A DNA stretch of 64,000 nt from Paraburkholderia xenovorans LB400 (GTDB lineage Bacteria; Pseudomonadota; Gammaproteobacteria; Burkholderiales; Burkholderiaceae), in NCBI RefSeq assembly GCF_000013645.1, contig NC_007951.1, forward strand, positions 4,030,001-4,094,000, read 5' to 3'. Shown piece by piece: positions 17,134-26,867 of the stretch (position 1 is its first letter; each line of letters opens with the position of its first letter). A program made the translations under genes and the position numbers. Under the pieces are notes generated by a model. It saw only the letters and a list, made by a program, of their open reading frames with translations. It ran no database searches and was not told the origin of the DNA.

Positions 17134-18174
17134 TCACAAACAAACCGGCTCCGGCTCCAGTTCCACCCCAAACCTCTCACGCACATCGCGCTGAATCGCT
17201 TTCGCGAGTGCCAGCACTTCGGCGCCACTCGCGCCGCCGCGGTTCACCAGCACCAGCGCCTGCCGTTCATGCACGGCCGCCGCGCCCATCGCGCGGCCTT
17301 TCCAGCCGCATCGGTCAATCAGCCAGCCGGCGGCGAGTTTCACCCGCCCGTCTGCCTGCACGTAGGACACGACGTCCGGTTCCCTGAGCTTCAGCGCCTC
17401 GAACTGCGCCGGCCCGATCACCGGATTCTTGAAGAAGCTGCCCGCATTGCCGAGTTCCAGCGGATCGGGCAGTTTGGCGCGCCGCACCGCCACCACCGCA
17501 TCGAAGATGGCCTGCGCGGTCGGCGGCGTGCCGGCATGGCCGTTCGCGGCCAACTCGCGAGCGAGATCCGCATAGCCGGCGCGCGGCTGCCAGACCTTCG
17601 GCAAACGGAACGTCACCGACGTAATCACGAAACGGTCGCGCCCTTCCCGCTTGAAAAAACTGTCGCGATAGCCGAAGCGGCACGCCTGCGCATCCAGCTC
17701 GACCACCGCGCCCGTGGTCAACTCCACCGCGCGCAGCGACGCAAAGCGCTCGCACATCTCCAATCCGTACGCGCCGATGTTCTGGATCGGCGCCGCGCCC
17801 ACCGTGCCCGGGATCAACGCGAGGTTTTCGAGACCCGCCATTCCTTGCGACAAAGTCCAGCCGACAAACTCATGCCACGGCTCGCCGCCCGCTGCTTCGA
17901 CGTACCATGCATCATTGTCTTCACGCACGACGCGGCGGCCCCGCAGCGCGACCAGCAATACCAGACCGCCAAAGTCGCCGGTCAGGACGACATTGCTGCC
18001 GCCGCCCAGCACGAGGCGCGGCAGGCCGGCCGCGCGCGGATCGCGCACCGCGGGCATCAATTGCGCTTCCTGCTCGATGCGGCATGCAAACCGCGCGCGA
18101 ACATCGAAGCCGAAGGTGTTGTGCGCCTTGAGCGGATAGCCGGCAAGGAACGCGGCGGATTCGGTTTGGGACAT
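17134..18174 (-). CDS. murB: UDP-N-acetylenolpyruvoylglucosamine reductase
   Basis: FAD enzyme that reduces UDP-GlcNAc-enolpyruvate to UDP-MurNAc. The 346-residue protein starts MSQTESAAFLAGYPLKAHNTFGFDV and has the FAD-binding LVLGGGSNVVLTGDFGG. GYRDSFFK carries the active-site Tyr/Ser region, and LELGNAGSFFKNPVI, AGWLIDRCGWKG and HERQALVLVN follow. This is the E. coli-like type I form. The ATG at 18174 gives the usual length; an open extension to 18369 has no family resemblance. Confidence 0.96.
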   Translation of the reverse strand: MSQTESAAFLAGYPLKAHNTFGFDVRARFACRIEQEAQLMPAVRDPRAAGLPRLVLGGGSNVVLTGDFGGLVLLVALRGRRVVREDNDAWYVEAAGGEPWHEFVGWTLSQGMAGLENLALIPGTVGAAPIQNIGAYGLEMCERFASLRAVELTTGAVVELDAQACRFGYRDSFFKREGRDRFVITSVTFRLPKVWQPRAGYADLARELAANGHAGTPPTAQAIFDAVVAVRRAKLPDPLELGNAGSFFKNPVIGPAQFEALKLREPDVVSYVQADGRVKLAAGWLIDRCGWKGRAMGAAAVHERQALVLVNRGGASGAEVLALAKAIQRDVRERFGVELEPEPVCL

Positions 18175-18384
18175 CGGAACGAGAACGGTGGAACTCACGA
18201 ATGAAACAACGAATAAAGCAGCCGATCGAACCGGCTTGCGGCGCCAGCCGGGCGACAATGCGCGGCGGCCTTGGGCAAAAGGGAGTGGCGTCGGTAAAAT
18301 GACGTCCGGTCCGTGATTATAGCGAGTGCCTCGCGAGCAGCCGGCCGGTTGCGTCGCGCACCGCAGCACTATTGGGAGAAAGCA

Positions 18385-18870
18385 ATGCCATCGTTTGACG
18401 TCGTCTGCGAAGCGAACATGATCGAAGTCAAGAACGCGATCGAGCAGTCCAACAAGGAAATTTCAACGCGCTTCGACTTCAAAGGGTCGGACGCGCGCGT
18501 CGAACACAAGGAAAACGAAATCACGGCCTACGCGGACGATGATTTCAAACTCGGCCAGGTGAAAGACGTGCTGCTGTCGAAAATGGCCAAGCGCAACGTG
18601 GACGTGCGCTTCCTCGACTACGGCAAGATCGAGAAGATCGGCGGCGACAAGGTCAAGCAGGTCATCAAGATCAAGAAGGGCGTGTCGGGCGATCTGTCGA
18701 AGAAAATCGTGCGCCTCGTGAAGGACAGCAAGATCAAGGTTCAGGCGAGCATTCAGGGCGACGCGGTGCGCATCACCGGCGGCAAGCGCGACGATCTGCA
18801 AAGCGTGATCGCCATGCTGCGCAAGGACGTGACGGACACGCCGCTCGACTTCAACAACTTCCGCGACTGA
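18385..18870 (+). CDS. yajQ: YajQ family nucleotide-binding protein
   Basis: A 161-residue YajQ (UPF0234) protein, starting MPSFDVVCEANMIEVKNAIEQ and ending DTPLDFNNFRD, both near-invariant in the family. Members bind nucleotides, and some are reported to sense cyclic di-GMP. GGGAGA precedes the ATG at 18385. It is divergent from murB and convergent with plsY, so probably monocistronic. Confidence 0.95.
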   Translation: MPSFDVVCEANMIEVKNAIEQSNKEISTRFDFKGSDARVEHKENEITAYADDDFKLGQVKDVLLSKMAKRNVDVRFLDYGKIEKIGGDKVKQVIKIKKGVSGDLSKKIVRLVKDSKIKVQASIQGDAVRITGGKRDDLQSVIAMLRKDVTDTPLDFNNFRD

Positions 18871-18911
18871 CGCTTCGGCGCGCGAACCCCGCGCGCCAAT
18901 GCATCAGCCCG

Positions 18912-19556
18912 TCAGACGTCGCTCCCCGCCGTCGGCTTTGCCGCCGCATCCGCCTTCTTCCTGTCGCCAATCCGGCTTTCCTGCCCGCGCATCAGCTTGG
19001 CAATATTGCCGCGATGGCGCCACACCAGCAGCGAGCTCATCACGACAATCGCCAGCGCGATGATATGCGGCCCGAACAGAAAGCCGTCGAAGATCGGCGC
19101 GAACACCGCCGCGGCCAACGCCGCCAGCGACGAATAGCGCGTGAAGAATGCCACGATCAGCCAGGTCAGCAAGGTAGCCACGCCGAGGATCGGATTGATC
19201 GCAAGCAGCACGCCCGCTGCGGTCGCCACGCCCTTGCCGCCCTTGAAGCGAAAGAAAGCCGGATACAGGTGGCCGAGAAACACGGCAACCGCCGCGATCG
19301 CCACCGACGTGTCGTCGAGCCCATAGCGCGCGCCGAAGTGCACGACGAACCACACCGGCAGCCAGCCCTTGAACGCGTCGCCGATCAGCGTGAGAATCGC
19401 GGCCTTCTTGCTGCCGCTGCGCAGCACGTTGGTGGCGCCCGGATTGCCCGAGCCGTACGAGCGCGGGTCGTCGAGGCCCATCGCGGCGCTCACGATCACG
19501 GCGAACGACACCGAACCGATCAGGTAGGCAACGACAGCAACGATCAGGTTTTGCAT
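18912..19556 (-). CDS. plsY: Glycerol-3-phosphate acyltransferase PlsY
   Basis: Inner-membrane enzyme that acylates glycerol 3-phosphate from acyl-phosphate, the first step of phospholipid synthesis. The first ~200 residues hold five hydrophobic segments. The three PlsY motifs are visible as YGSGNPGATN, FFRFKGGKGVATAAGVLL and the late LVWRHRGNIAKLMRGQESRIG. The 214-residue length includes a short charged tail (KKADAAAKPTAGSDV) beyond the usual end. Confidence 0.95.
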   Translation of the reverse strand: MQNLIVAVVAYLIGSVSFAVIVSAAMGLDDPRSYGSGNPGATNVLRSGSKKAAILTLIGDAFKGWLPVWFVVHFGARYGLDDTSVAIAAVAVFLGHLYPAFFRFKGGKGVATAAGVLLAINPILGVATLLTWLIVAFFTRYSSLAALAAAVFAPIFDGFLFGPHIIALAIVVMSSLLVWRHRGNIAKLMRGQESRIGDRKKADAAAKPTAGSDV

Positions 19557-19681
19557 CTGGGACTCTTATAAGGATCGGCGGTCTGAAACTCGATACCCCA
19601 ACCGCAACAGGGCGCGCAACTCGGAACGAAGCGGCGCACATTCTACCGAACCGGCGCGCCCGGAAAACATTCAGGCAAACG

Positions 19682-20173
19682 TCAATCGACGCTCGCGCAC
19701 TGAACCGGCTTCGCCGCCAGCAACTGCGTCAACACCTTCGGCTCGATGCTGACCAGAAAACCGCGCCGGCCGCCGTTCAGCCAGATCTGGTCCATTTGGA
19801 GAATGCTCGATTCGACGTACACCGGCATCTGCTTTCTCGTGCCGAACGGCGAGGTGCCGCCGATCAGGTAGCCGGAATGCCGGTTCGCCACTTCGGGCTT
19901 GCACGGCTCGACGCGCTTCGCGCCGATCTGCCGCGCGAGGTTCTTGGTGCTGACGGTACGGTCGCCGTGCATCAGCACGATCAGCGGCCTGGCGTGCTCG
20001 TCTTCCATCACCAGCGTCTTCACCACGTGATGTTCGTCCACGCCGAGCTGGCGGGCCGATTCCCCGGTGCCGCCGTGTTCGACATAATCGTAAGGATGCT
20101 CGCCGAAAGTGACGCCGTGGCGGCGCAGAAACTGCGTGGCCGGCGTTTCGGAGACGTGTCTGGATTTGCTCAT
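19682..20173 (-). CDS. ybaK: YbaK/EbsC family aminoacyl-tRNA deacylase
   Basis: A 163-residue protein of the YbaK family, which hydrolyses misacylated tRNA (Cys-tRNA-Pro in E. coli). Recognised by VVKTLVMEDE, VSTKNLARQIGAKRVEPCKPEVANRHSGYLIGGTSPFGTRKQMPVYVE and FLVSIEPKVLTQLL. GTSPFGTR and the Lys in VVKTL belong to the known substrate pocket. The exact tRNA specificity cannot be read from sequence. Confidence 0.92.
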   Translation of the reverse strand: MSKSRHVSETPATQFLRRHGVTFGEHPYDYVEHGGTGESARQLGVDEHHVVKTLVMEDEHARPLIVLMHGDRTVSTKNLARQIGAKRVEPCKPEVANRHSGYLIGGTSPFGTRKQMPVYVESSILQMDQIWLNGGRRGFLVSIEPKVLTQLLAAKPVQCASVD

Positions 20174-20313
20174 CGGCGCATTGTAATGGCGACTTTACGC
20201 AACGGCTATTTGCCGAATGGTCGATTGTGCGGGCCCGGCGATTATGGCACGATCGTTCGAAAATCCTCCGGCGCACCGCACGCCGGGCACCGACTCGTTT
20301 CTGGGAGACAGCG

Positions 20314-21876
20314 TTGAGCCTCGATTCATCCACCCGTTCCACGATCGACATTCCCGCGCTGCTGGCTGCACTGCCCGCGCGGATCGCCGACATTGCCGCG
20401 CTCGCTGCCGCGCGTGATCCACACCATATCGCATTGATCGAGGATGCGCGCCGTCTGAGCAGCGCGCAACTGCTGCAGGCCGTCGACGCCGCCACCGCGC
20501 TGCTGCGCGAATGGGGCGTGCGCGGCGGCGATCGCGTGATGATCGTCGCCGAGAACAGCATCGCGCAGATCGTGCTGCTGTTCGCGACCGCGAGGCTCGA
20601 TGCGTGGGCGCTGGTGTCGAACGCGCGGCTGTCGGCAGCCGAACTCGACTCGATCCGCGCGCATGCGCAACCGCGCGTGGTCGCCTACGCCACGGAAAGC
20701 TCGACCGACGCCGAACAGCACGCTCGGCGGCATCGAGCCACCACGGCGCCGGCTATCACGCCGGACATCGGCAACTGGTCGTACGCCGTGGACAGCGCGG
20801 CGGTAGCCGAACCTGTCGAAGCCGCCGACCACCGCCAATGCGCCGCGTTGATCTACACCACCGGCACGACCGGCGCACCGAAGGGCGTGATGCTCTCGCA
20901 TCGCAATCTGCTCTTCATCGCCGCAATGTCGAGCCGCTTGCGCAAAGTCGGCCCGGACGACGTCGTCTACGCCGTGCTGCCGATCTCGCACGTGTACGGC
21001 TTCGCGTCGGTGTGTCTGGGCAGCCTGCACGCGGGCGCGACCTTGCGGCTCGTACCGCGCTTCGCACCGGAAGCCGTGCGCCGCGCCCTCGCCGGGGAAC
21101 GCGTGTCGATCTTCCAGGGCGTGCCGGCCATGCACGCCAAACTGCTCGAGTATCTGAAAACGCACGGGCACCCGTGGTCCGCGCCGCAACTGCGTTTCGC
21201 CTATTCAGGCGGCTCGCCGCTCGACGCCGCGTTGAAAGCGCAGGTGGAACGCGTCTACGGTTTGCCGCTGCACAACGGTTACGGCATGACCGAGAGCAGC
21301 CCGACCGTGTCGCACACCATGCTCGATGCGCCGCGCAGCGACTGCTCCGTCGGCGAGGTCATTCCGGGTGTCGAAGTGCGTTTCGTCGGACTCGACGGCA
21401 TCGACGCCGCGAAGGGCGAGATCGGCGAGCTATGGGTGCGCGGTCCGAATGTGATGCTCGGCTACTACCGCAGCCCCGAGCAGACCCGGACGGTCGTGAC
21501 CGAAGACGGCTGGCTCAAAACCGGCGATCTCGCGCGGCAGGACGCCGACGGCGCATTGCATATCGTCGGGCGCAGCAAGGAGTTGATCATCCGTTCGGGC
21601 TTCAATGTGTATCCGGCCGAGGTCGAGCATGTGTTGAACGCGCATCCGCAAGTCGTGCAGTCGGCGGTGGTCGGGCGCGCGGTGGAAGGCAACGAGGAAG
21701 TGGTCGCGTTCGTCGAACTGATTGCGGGTGCGACGGTGACGCCCGCCGAGTTGATCGACTGGTGCGGCGAGCGTCTCGCGCCGTACAAGCGGCCGGCCGA
21801 AGTCAAAGTGCTTGCCGCGCTGCCGGCCGCATCGACCGGCAAGATTCTCAAGCATCGGCTGCGCGAGTTTCTCTGA
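20314..21876 (+). CDS. AMP-dependent acyl-CoA synthetase
   Basis: A 520-residue ANL-superfamily ligase. The adenylation motif IYTTGTTGAPKGVMLSHRN, NGYGMTESSP, WLKTGDLARQD and the C-terminal hinge and catalytic Lys region (GRSKELIIRSGFNVYP ... TGKILKHRLREFL) are all present. Family comparison suggests a fatty or short-chain acyl-CoA substrate. The TTG at 20314 is preferred because GGGAGA lies six bases upstream; the longer frame from 20227 has no family support. No neighbouring gene hints at the pathway. Confidence 0.85.
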   Translation: MSLDSSTRSTIDIPALLAALPARIADIAALAAARDPHHIALIEDARRLSSAQLLQAVDAATALLREWGVRGGDRVMIVAENSIAQIVLLFATARLDAWALVSNARLSAAELDSIRAHAQPRVVAYATESSTDAEQHARRHRATTAPAITPDIGNWSYAVDSAAVAEPVEAADHRQCAALIYTTGTTGAPKGVMLSHRNLLFIAAMSSRLRKVGPDDVVYAVLPISHVYGFASVCLGSLHAGATLRLVPRFAPEAVRRALAGERVSIFQGVPAMHAKLLEYLKTHGHPWSAPQLRFAYSGGSPLDAALKAQVERVYGLPLHNGYGMTESSPTVSHTMLDAPRSDCSVGEVIPGVEVRFVGLDGIDAAKGEIGELWVRGPNVMLGYYRSPEQTRTVVTEDGWLKTGDLARQDADGALHIVGRSKELIIRSGFNVYPAEVEHVLNAHPQVVQSAVVGRAVEGNEEVVAFVELIAGATVTPAELIDWCGERLAPYKRPAEVKVLAALPAASTGKILKHRLREFL

Positions 21877-21918
21877 GCAAAGGGCAAGCGCAAGGGCAAG
21901 CGCCACCGCGAGCGCAAA

Positions 21919-22854
21919 TCAACCCCGCGGATGATGCTGCGCATGCAGCGACTTCAACCGTTCACGGGCCACGTGCGTGTAGATCTGCGTGGTCGAAATA
22001 TCCGTGTGGCCGAGCAGCAGTTGCACGACACGCAGGTCGGCGCCGTGATTGAGCAGATGCGTGGCGAACGCGTGCCGCAACGTGTGCGGCGACAACGGCG
22101 CATTCACACCGGCCGCCGCCGCGTGACGCTTGATGATGTTCCAGAACTGCTGGCGCGTCATACCCTCCGCGCGGCCCGTCACGAACAGCGCGTCTGTCGC
22201 GCGCGCGCCGAGCAATGCGGGCCGCGCCTCGCGCAGATAGCGTTCGATCCAGCCGTGCGCCTCTTCGCCGAACGGAATCAGGCGCTCCTTCGAGCCTTTG
22301 CCCATGACGCGCACCACGCCCTCGTTCAGGCCCACTTCCACGGTTTTCAGCGTGACGAGTTCGGTCACGCGCAGACCGCTCGCGTACATCAGCTCCAGCA
22401 TCGTACGGTCGCGCAGACCCAACGGCGTATCGACGTCGGGCGCGCCGAGCAGCGCTTCGACTTGCGCTTCGGTGAGCGTGGACGGAAAACGCGGCGGCTG
22501 TTTCGCCGAACGGATGCGCACCGTCGGATCGACCTTCGCGCGATGCTCGCGCACCGCCCAGCCGTAGTAGCGGCGAAACACCGAGAGCCGCCTGTTCGCC
22601 GAGGTCGATTTGTCCTTCTGCCGTGCAGCGCTATACGCGTTCAGATCGGCTTCGCTTGCGGTGTCGAGCGAAGCATTGCGGCTCTGCGCGAGCCATTCGC
22701 AAAAGAGACGCAGATCGCGGCGGTACGCGTCGAGCGTGTTGCGCGACAGGCCATGTTCGAGCCACAGCGCGTCGCAGAATGCGTCGATCGACGCCGAGCT
22801 GGCAACAAAGAGAGGTGACGCGGCGGGCGCGTCGTCGATCAAGGTATCGCTCAT
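21919..22854 (-). CDS. xerD: Site-specific tyrosine recombinase XerD
   Basis: Resolves chromosome dimers at dif together with XerC. The 311-residue protein has the SAM-like N-terminal domain (IDAFCDALWLEHGLSRNTLDAYRRDL). The full catalytic set is Arg162 (SGLRVTEL), Lys186 (GKGSKERLIP), His257 and Arg260 (SPHTLRHAFATHLL), His283 (LGHTDISTTQ) and Tyr292. The sequence is XerD-type, so this is housekeeping and no mark of a mobile element. It overlaps the stop of ogt by four bases (ATGA) and is co-transcribed with it. Confidence 0.95.
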   Translation of the reverse strand: MSDTLIDDAPAASPLFVASSASIDAFCDALWLEHGLSRNTLDAYRRDLRLFCEWLAQSRNASLDTASEADLNAYSAARQKDKSTSANRRLSVFRRYYGWAVREHRAKVDPTVRIRSAKQPPRFPSTLTEAQVEALLGAPDVDTPLGLRDRTMLELMYASGLRVTELVTLKTVEVGLNEGVVRVMGKGSKERLIPFGEEAHGWIERYLREARPALLGARATDALFVTGRAEGMTRQQFWNIIKRHAAAAGVNAPLSPHTLRHAFATHLLNHGADLRVVQLLLGHTDISTTQIYTHVARERLKSLHAQHHPRG

Positions 22855-23321
22855 GCGTAGGGAATGCCTTCATGCGCCAGCAGCCAGCGCTTCACGTTGC
22901 GGAAGAAACCCTCTTCGGCGTGATTCGCAAAACCGCCGATGCCGCTCGAACTCACCACCCGATGGCATGGAATCACAATCGGAAAGTAATTCGCACCGCA
23001 CGCCTGACCGATCGCGCGCGGCGCGCTGCCGAGTTGCCTTGCCAATTGCCCATAGGTCAGCACGACGCCCGGCGGAATGTCGCTGATGGCCTGCCAGACG
23101 CGCTTCTGAAATGCGGTGCCCACCGAGGCAAGCGGCAACTCGAACTTCGCCGAAGCACGCTCGAAATATCGTTCGATCTGCTCGGCCGCCTGCCTCGCCA
23201 ACGGCGTGCCGGGTGCGACGTTTTGCATGGAATCCGGCAGATAGACGATCTCGCGCACGGCCTCGCCTTCGAGGCGGATGCCAACCTTGCCGAACGGTGC
23301 ATCGATCACTGCGTTGAACAT
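22851..23321 (-). CDS. ogt: Methylated-DNA--protein-cysteine methyltransferase
   Basis: Repairs O6-methylguanine by transferring the methyl group to its own cysteine. The 156-residue protein carries the acceptor Cys119 in IVIPCHRVV, the DNA-binding helix (GQLARQLGSAPRAIGQACGAN) and the C-terminal GFANHAEEGFFRNVKRWLLAHE. The ATG at 23321 has GAGGAG upstream. There is no Ada-type regulatory domain. It is translationally coupled to xerD. Confidence 0.95.
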   Translation of the reverse strand: MFNAVIDAPFGKVGIRLEGEAVREIVYLPDSMQNVAPGTPLARQAAEQIERYFERASAKFELPLASVGTAFQKRVWQAISDIPPGVVLTYGQLARQLGSAPRAIGQACGANYFPIVIPCHRVVSSSGIGGFANHAEEGFFRNVKRWLLAHEGIPYA

Positions 23322-23426
23322 GATTGCCTGCTCCTCACTGGCGCGACGTTCCGCCTCACAAGCTGGCGCACCTGCATATCGCGCAGATGCGCGGCGCACG
23401 CCAGTGCCCCATAGATTGCCGCTACT

Positions 23427-24686
23427 TTACGCCGCTTCCAACGCCCATTCCACATGCTCGCGCACAACTGCCGAAGCGTCGCCGGCACGCGCTCTGAGCG
23501 CCTGCACGATTGCGTCACGCGCCGCTTCGCTCAAACTGTCGGGCGACGCGCGCAGCGCATTGCCCATGCCCACCGCGAGATTGCGCAGCCAGCTCTCGTA
23601 GCCGATCCGGCGAATCGCGCTGCCCTGCATGCGCGTCTCGAAGTCGTCCGCGCTCCACGAGAAAAGCTCGACGAGCGACGCGCGATCGAGCCCATGCCGC
23701 ACGTCGAAATCGGCGACCGGCGCGGCCTGCGCGAACTTGTTCCACGGGCACACGAGCTGACAATCGTCGCAGCCATACACGCGATTGCCGATCAGCGGCC
23801 GCATTTCCAGCGGAATGCTGCCCTTCAACTCGATCGTGAGATAGGAGATGCACAGGCGTGCATCGACCTTGTAAGGCGCGACGATCGCACCGGTCGGACA
23901 CGCGCCGATGCAGCGCGTGCAACTGCCGCAATGCGAGCCCGGCGTTTCGGGCGCGCGCTCGGGCGAGGTTTCGGCATCCGTCGGCAACGGCACGTCGACA
24001 TAGATTTCACCGAGGAAAAACAGCGACCCGGCGTCGCGCTGCAACAGCAGCGTGTGCTTGCCGCGCCAGCCGATGCCGGCCTTCTGGGCAAGTTCTACCT
24101 CCAGCACCGGCGCCGAATCGGTAAATACGCGGTAGCCGAACGCGCCGATCTCCGCCTCGATTTTTTCGGCGAGATGTTGCAGACGGTTACGCATGACCTT
24201 GTGATAGTCGCGGCCGCGCGCATAGATCGACACCACCGCTGCGCACGGGTCCGCGAGCCGCGCGTGCTCAACCGCGCGCCAGTCCTGCCTCGCCTGCTTC
24301 TCCAGCGCGAGCGGGCCGTCCTGCAAAGCGCTTTCATGCGCCTTTCCACTCATTGTCCCCGCAGGCAGATAAGCGACGCGCGCGGTGATCACACGTCGCG
24401 TGCCGGCCACAAGCTCGGCGGGCCGCGCGCGTTTCATGCCGTGTTTCGCCATATAATCCATCTCGCCGTGGCAACCCGCTTCCAGCCAGGCTGCAAGCGG
24501 CGCTTCGGCGGCGGAGAGATCGGTGTCGCTAATGCCGATCGCTCCGAAACCCAGTTCACGGCCCCACGTTTTGATGTTCAGCGCGAGCGCGTTCAGCGCC
24601 GTTTCATTGAAATGACGCTCGGCACGCGCATCGTCGTCAGACGCAGGCGGGCAGGAAACAGGGGACTCCGGACTTCGGTTCATCAC
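23427..24686 (-). CDS. queG: Epoxyqueuosine reductase
   Basis: Cobalamin-dependent iron-sulfur enzyme for the last step of queuosine synthesis in tRNA. The 419-residue protein has the N-terminal GFGAIGISDTDLS and LEAGCHGEMDYMAKHG. It has two 4Fe-4S motifs (HCGSCTRCIGACPTGAI; GCDDCQLVCPWNK) and a C-terminal HEAT-like Ala-rich tail. About 30 residues precede the usual start, and its ATG lies only 14 bases from the divergent tsaE ATG, so the true start may be further in; no better start codon is obvious. Confidence 0.95.
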   Translation of the reverse strand: MMNRSPESPVSCPPASDDDARAERHFNETALNALALNIKTWGRELGFGAIGISDTDLSAAEAPLAAWLEAGCHGEMDYMAKHGMKRARPAELVAGTRRVITARVAYLPAGTMSGKAHESALQDGPLALEKQARQDWRAVEHARLADPCAAVVSIYARGRDYHKVMRNRLQHLAEKIEAEIGAFGYRVFTDSAPVLEVELAQKAGIGWRGKHTLLLQRDAGSLFFLGEIYVDVPLPTDAETSPERAPETPGSHCGSCTRCIGACPTGAIVAPYKVDARLCISYLTIELKGSIPLEMRPLIGNRVYGCDDCQLVCPWNKFAQAAPVADFDVRHGLDRASLVELFSWSADDFETRMQGSAIRRIGYESWLRNLAVGMGNALRASPDSLSEAARDAIVQALRARAGDASAVVREHVEWALEAA

Positions 24687-24700
24687 GCCATTTTACGAGA

Positions 24701-25279
24701 ATGCCTGTCAATCCCGATCTCGCGATCCAACCGCCCGCCAACGTCCTGCTCGAACGCACCTTCGCGTTCGCGGACGAAGCCGCCACACTCGCGTTCGGCA
24801 AGCGCTTCGCGAAGGCGATCGAAAGCGTGCGTGAGGCTTCGCAACAGGCGCCGGGCGTTCAGGACCACACGGCATTCCACGGGCTGCAAGTGCAACTCGT
24901 CGGCGACCTCGGCGCGGGCAAAACCACCCTCGTGCGCGCAACCTTGCGCGGTCTCGGCCACACCGGCCGCGTGCGCAGTCCCACTTACACACTCGTCGAA
25001 CCTTACGTGCTCGAGCGCCCCGCCGGGGAACTCGCGCTCTATCACTTCGATCTGTACAGATTCACCGATCCGGCCGAATGGGCCGACGCGGGCTTTCGCG
25101 AGTACTTCGACAGCGGCGCTGTCTGCCTCGTCGAATGGCCGCAACGCGCGGGGCGCCTCTTGGGCGTGCCGGATCTCGTCTTCTCGCTCGACCTCGATAA
25201 CGAGAACCAGGGCGATGGCCGTGTGCTCGTCGCACGGGCATACAGCGAACCAGGAAAGGCATGTCTCGAAAGATGTTGA
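24701..25279 (+). CDS. tsaE: tRNA threonylcarbamoyladenosine synthesis ATPase TsaE
   Basis: ATPase of the TsaBDE complex that puts t6A on tRNAs reading ANN codons. The 192-residue protein has Walker A GDLGAGKTTLVRATLRGLG, the switch-like RSPTYTLVEPY, and HFDLYRFTDPAEWADAGFREYF and CLVEWPQRA. It carries a Ser/Ala-rich N-terminal extension of about 40 residues before the core. Its end overlaps amiC by 19 bases, an operon common in Burkholderia. Confidence 0.95.
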   Translation: MPVNPDLAIQPPANVLLERTFAFADEAATLAFGKRFAKAIESVREASQQAPGVQDHTAFHGLQVQLVGDLGAGKTTLVRATLRGLGHTGRVRSPTYTLVEPYVLERPAGELALYHFDLYRFTDPAEWADAGFREYFDSGAVCLVEWPQRAGRLLGVPDLVFSLDLDNENQGDGRVLVARAYSEPGKACLERC

Positions 25280-26841
25280 TCAAACCGTTCCGCTCGATCG
25301 AATCGGCGGCCACCGCAACGCATAACTGGCGGCGCCGGCAGATTCTGCGCGCGGGTGCGTCCACGCTCGTGCTCGGTCTCGTCGCGCCGCGCCTCGCCTG
25401 GGCGAGTTCGGTGCTCGGCGTGCGGGTCTGGCCGGCGCGCGACTACACACGCGTGACGATCGAATCCGATCAGCCTCTGCAGAACGCACAGCAGTTGCTG
25501 CAGGGACCGGACCGGCTGGTGGTCGACCTGAGCGGCCTCGATCTGGACCAGGCGTTGAAAGACCTCGTGTCGAAGATCACGCCGAACGATCCGCAGATCC
25601 AATCGGTGCGCGTCGGGCAATATCAGCCGCATGTGGTGCGCATGGTGTTCGACCTGAAGGGCTCGGTGAAGCCGCAGGTGTTCACGCTGCCGCCGGTCGG
25701 CGCGTACAAATACCGGCTGGTGTTCGACCTGTACCCGGCGGTCGCGCCTGACCCGTTGATGGATCTGCTCGCGCAGACGGAACGCAAGCAGCAGACGCTG
25801 AACGAAGAGAACAGCGCGCCGCCGCCTGTCACGCTGAGCGGCCCCGGTACTACGCCGCCCACCGCCGACAACAGTGAGGCGTTCTTCGAGCGTTACGCGC
25901 AGAACAGCGGCAGCGGGTCCGCGCCGGGCGTGCCGCGTCCGCCCGCGCGCGTCGCGCCGACACCCGTTCCGCCGATTCCCGGCAAGCCCGCCGCGCCGGT
26001 GGCGCCACCCACGGCCATCGCACGCAACAAGGGCAACGGCGGCAACGGCGCCAGCACGCTGGGCGCGGACGATGCCGGCAGCGACGACACCTACGCGTTC
26101 ACCAACCCCAAGTCCGGCAAGAGCAACACGGTGCGTCTGCTGACCGTCGCGATCGACCCCGGTCATGGCGGCGAGGACCCGGGCGCGATCGGCGGCTCGG
26201 GCACGTATGAGAAACACGTCGCGCTCGACATCGCGAAGAAGCTGCGCGCGAAGATCGACGCGCAACCCAACATGCGCGCCATGATGACGCGCGACGCCGA
26301 CTTTTTCGTGCCGCTGAACGTACGTGTGCAGAAGGCGCGGCGCGTCGGCGCGGACCTGTTCGTGTCGATCCATGCCGACGCGTTCACCACGCCCGACGCG
26401 AAGGGCTCGTCGGTGTTCGCGCTGTCCGAGCATGGCGCGTCGAGCGCCGCGGCGCGCTGGATGGCGAACAAGGAGAACTCGTCGGATCAGATCGGCGGCA
26501 TCAACATCAAGTCCGCCGACGCTACCGTGAACCGCGCGCTGTTCGATATGTCGACCACCGCGCAGATTCGCGACTCCATGCGCTACGGCAACTTCGTGCT
26601 GAAGGAGATCGGCGGCATCAACAAGCTGCACAAGGGCTCGGTCGAACAGGCGGGGTTCGCGGTGCTGAAGGCGCCGGACATTCCGTCGATCCTCGTGGAG
26701 ACCGCGTTCATCAGCAACCCGGACGAAGAGCGCCGCCTGAACGACGACGCGTATCGCGAGAAGATGGCCGATGCGATCATGACCGGCATCAAGCGCTATT
26801 TCGCGGCAAATCCGCCGCTCGCGAAAAGCCGCATGACGTGA
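25261..26841 (+). CDS. amiC: N-acetylmuramoyl-L-alanine amidase with Tat signal
   Basis: Cuts peptidoglycan between MurNAc and the stem peptide during daughter-cell separation. The 526-residue precursor has a twin-arginine signal (RRRQILRAGASTLVLGLVAP, about residues 22-41). An AMIN domain follows (about 50-165), then a Pro/Ala-rich linker (about 190-280). The C-terminal Amidase_3 domain has the zinc ligands AIDPGHGGEDPGA, the Glu in YEKHVALDIA, and FVSIHADAF, with the catalytic Glu in LVETAFISNPDEE. It overlaps tsaE. Confidence 0.96.
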   Translation: MSRKMLIKPFRSIESAATATHNWRRRQILRAGASTLVLGLVAPRLAWASSVLGVRVWPARDYTRVTIESDQPLQNAQQLLQGPDRLVVDLSGLDLDQALKDLVSKITPNDPQIQSVRVGQYQPHVVRMVFDLKGSVKPQVFTLPPVGAYKYRLVFDLYPAVAPDPLMDLLAQTERKQQTLNEENSAPPPVTLSGPGTTPPTADNSEAFFERYAQNSGSGSAPGVPRPPARVAPTPVPPIPGKPAAPVAPPTAIARNKGNGGNGASTLGADDAGSDDTYAFTNPKSGKSNTVRLLTVAIDPGHGGEDPGAIGGSGTYEKHVALDIAKKLRAKIDAQPNMRAMMTRDADFFVPLNVRVQKARRVGADLFVSIHADAFTTPDAKGSSVFALSEHGASSAAARWMANKENSSDQIGGINIKSADATVNRALFDMSTTAQIRDSMRYGNFVLKEIGGINKLHKGSVEQAGFAVLKAPDIPSILVETAFISNPDEERRLNDDAYREKMADAIMTGIKRYFAANPPLAKSRMT

Positions 26842-26867
26842 TGACTTCGCTTGCAGCAACACAATGA

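Noticed and set aside
21919..22854. Tyrosine recombinase as evidence for an integrative element
   Set aside because: The sequence is XerD-type, overlaps the DNA-repair gene ogt, and lies in a housekeeping context with no attachment repeats.
25042..26862. A 606-codon open frame antisense to amiC
   Set aside because: It is His/Arg-rich and has no family resemblance. Long antisense frames are expected where G/C-ending codons dominate, and amiC on the other strand has a Tat signal and full zinc site.
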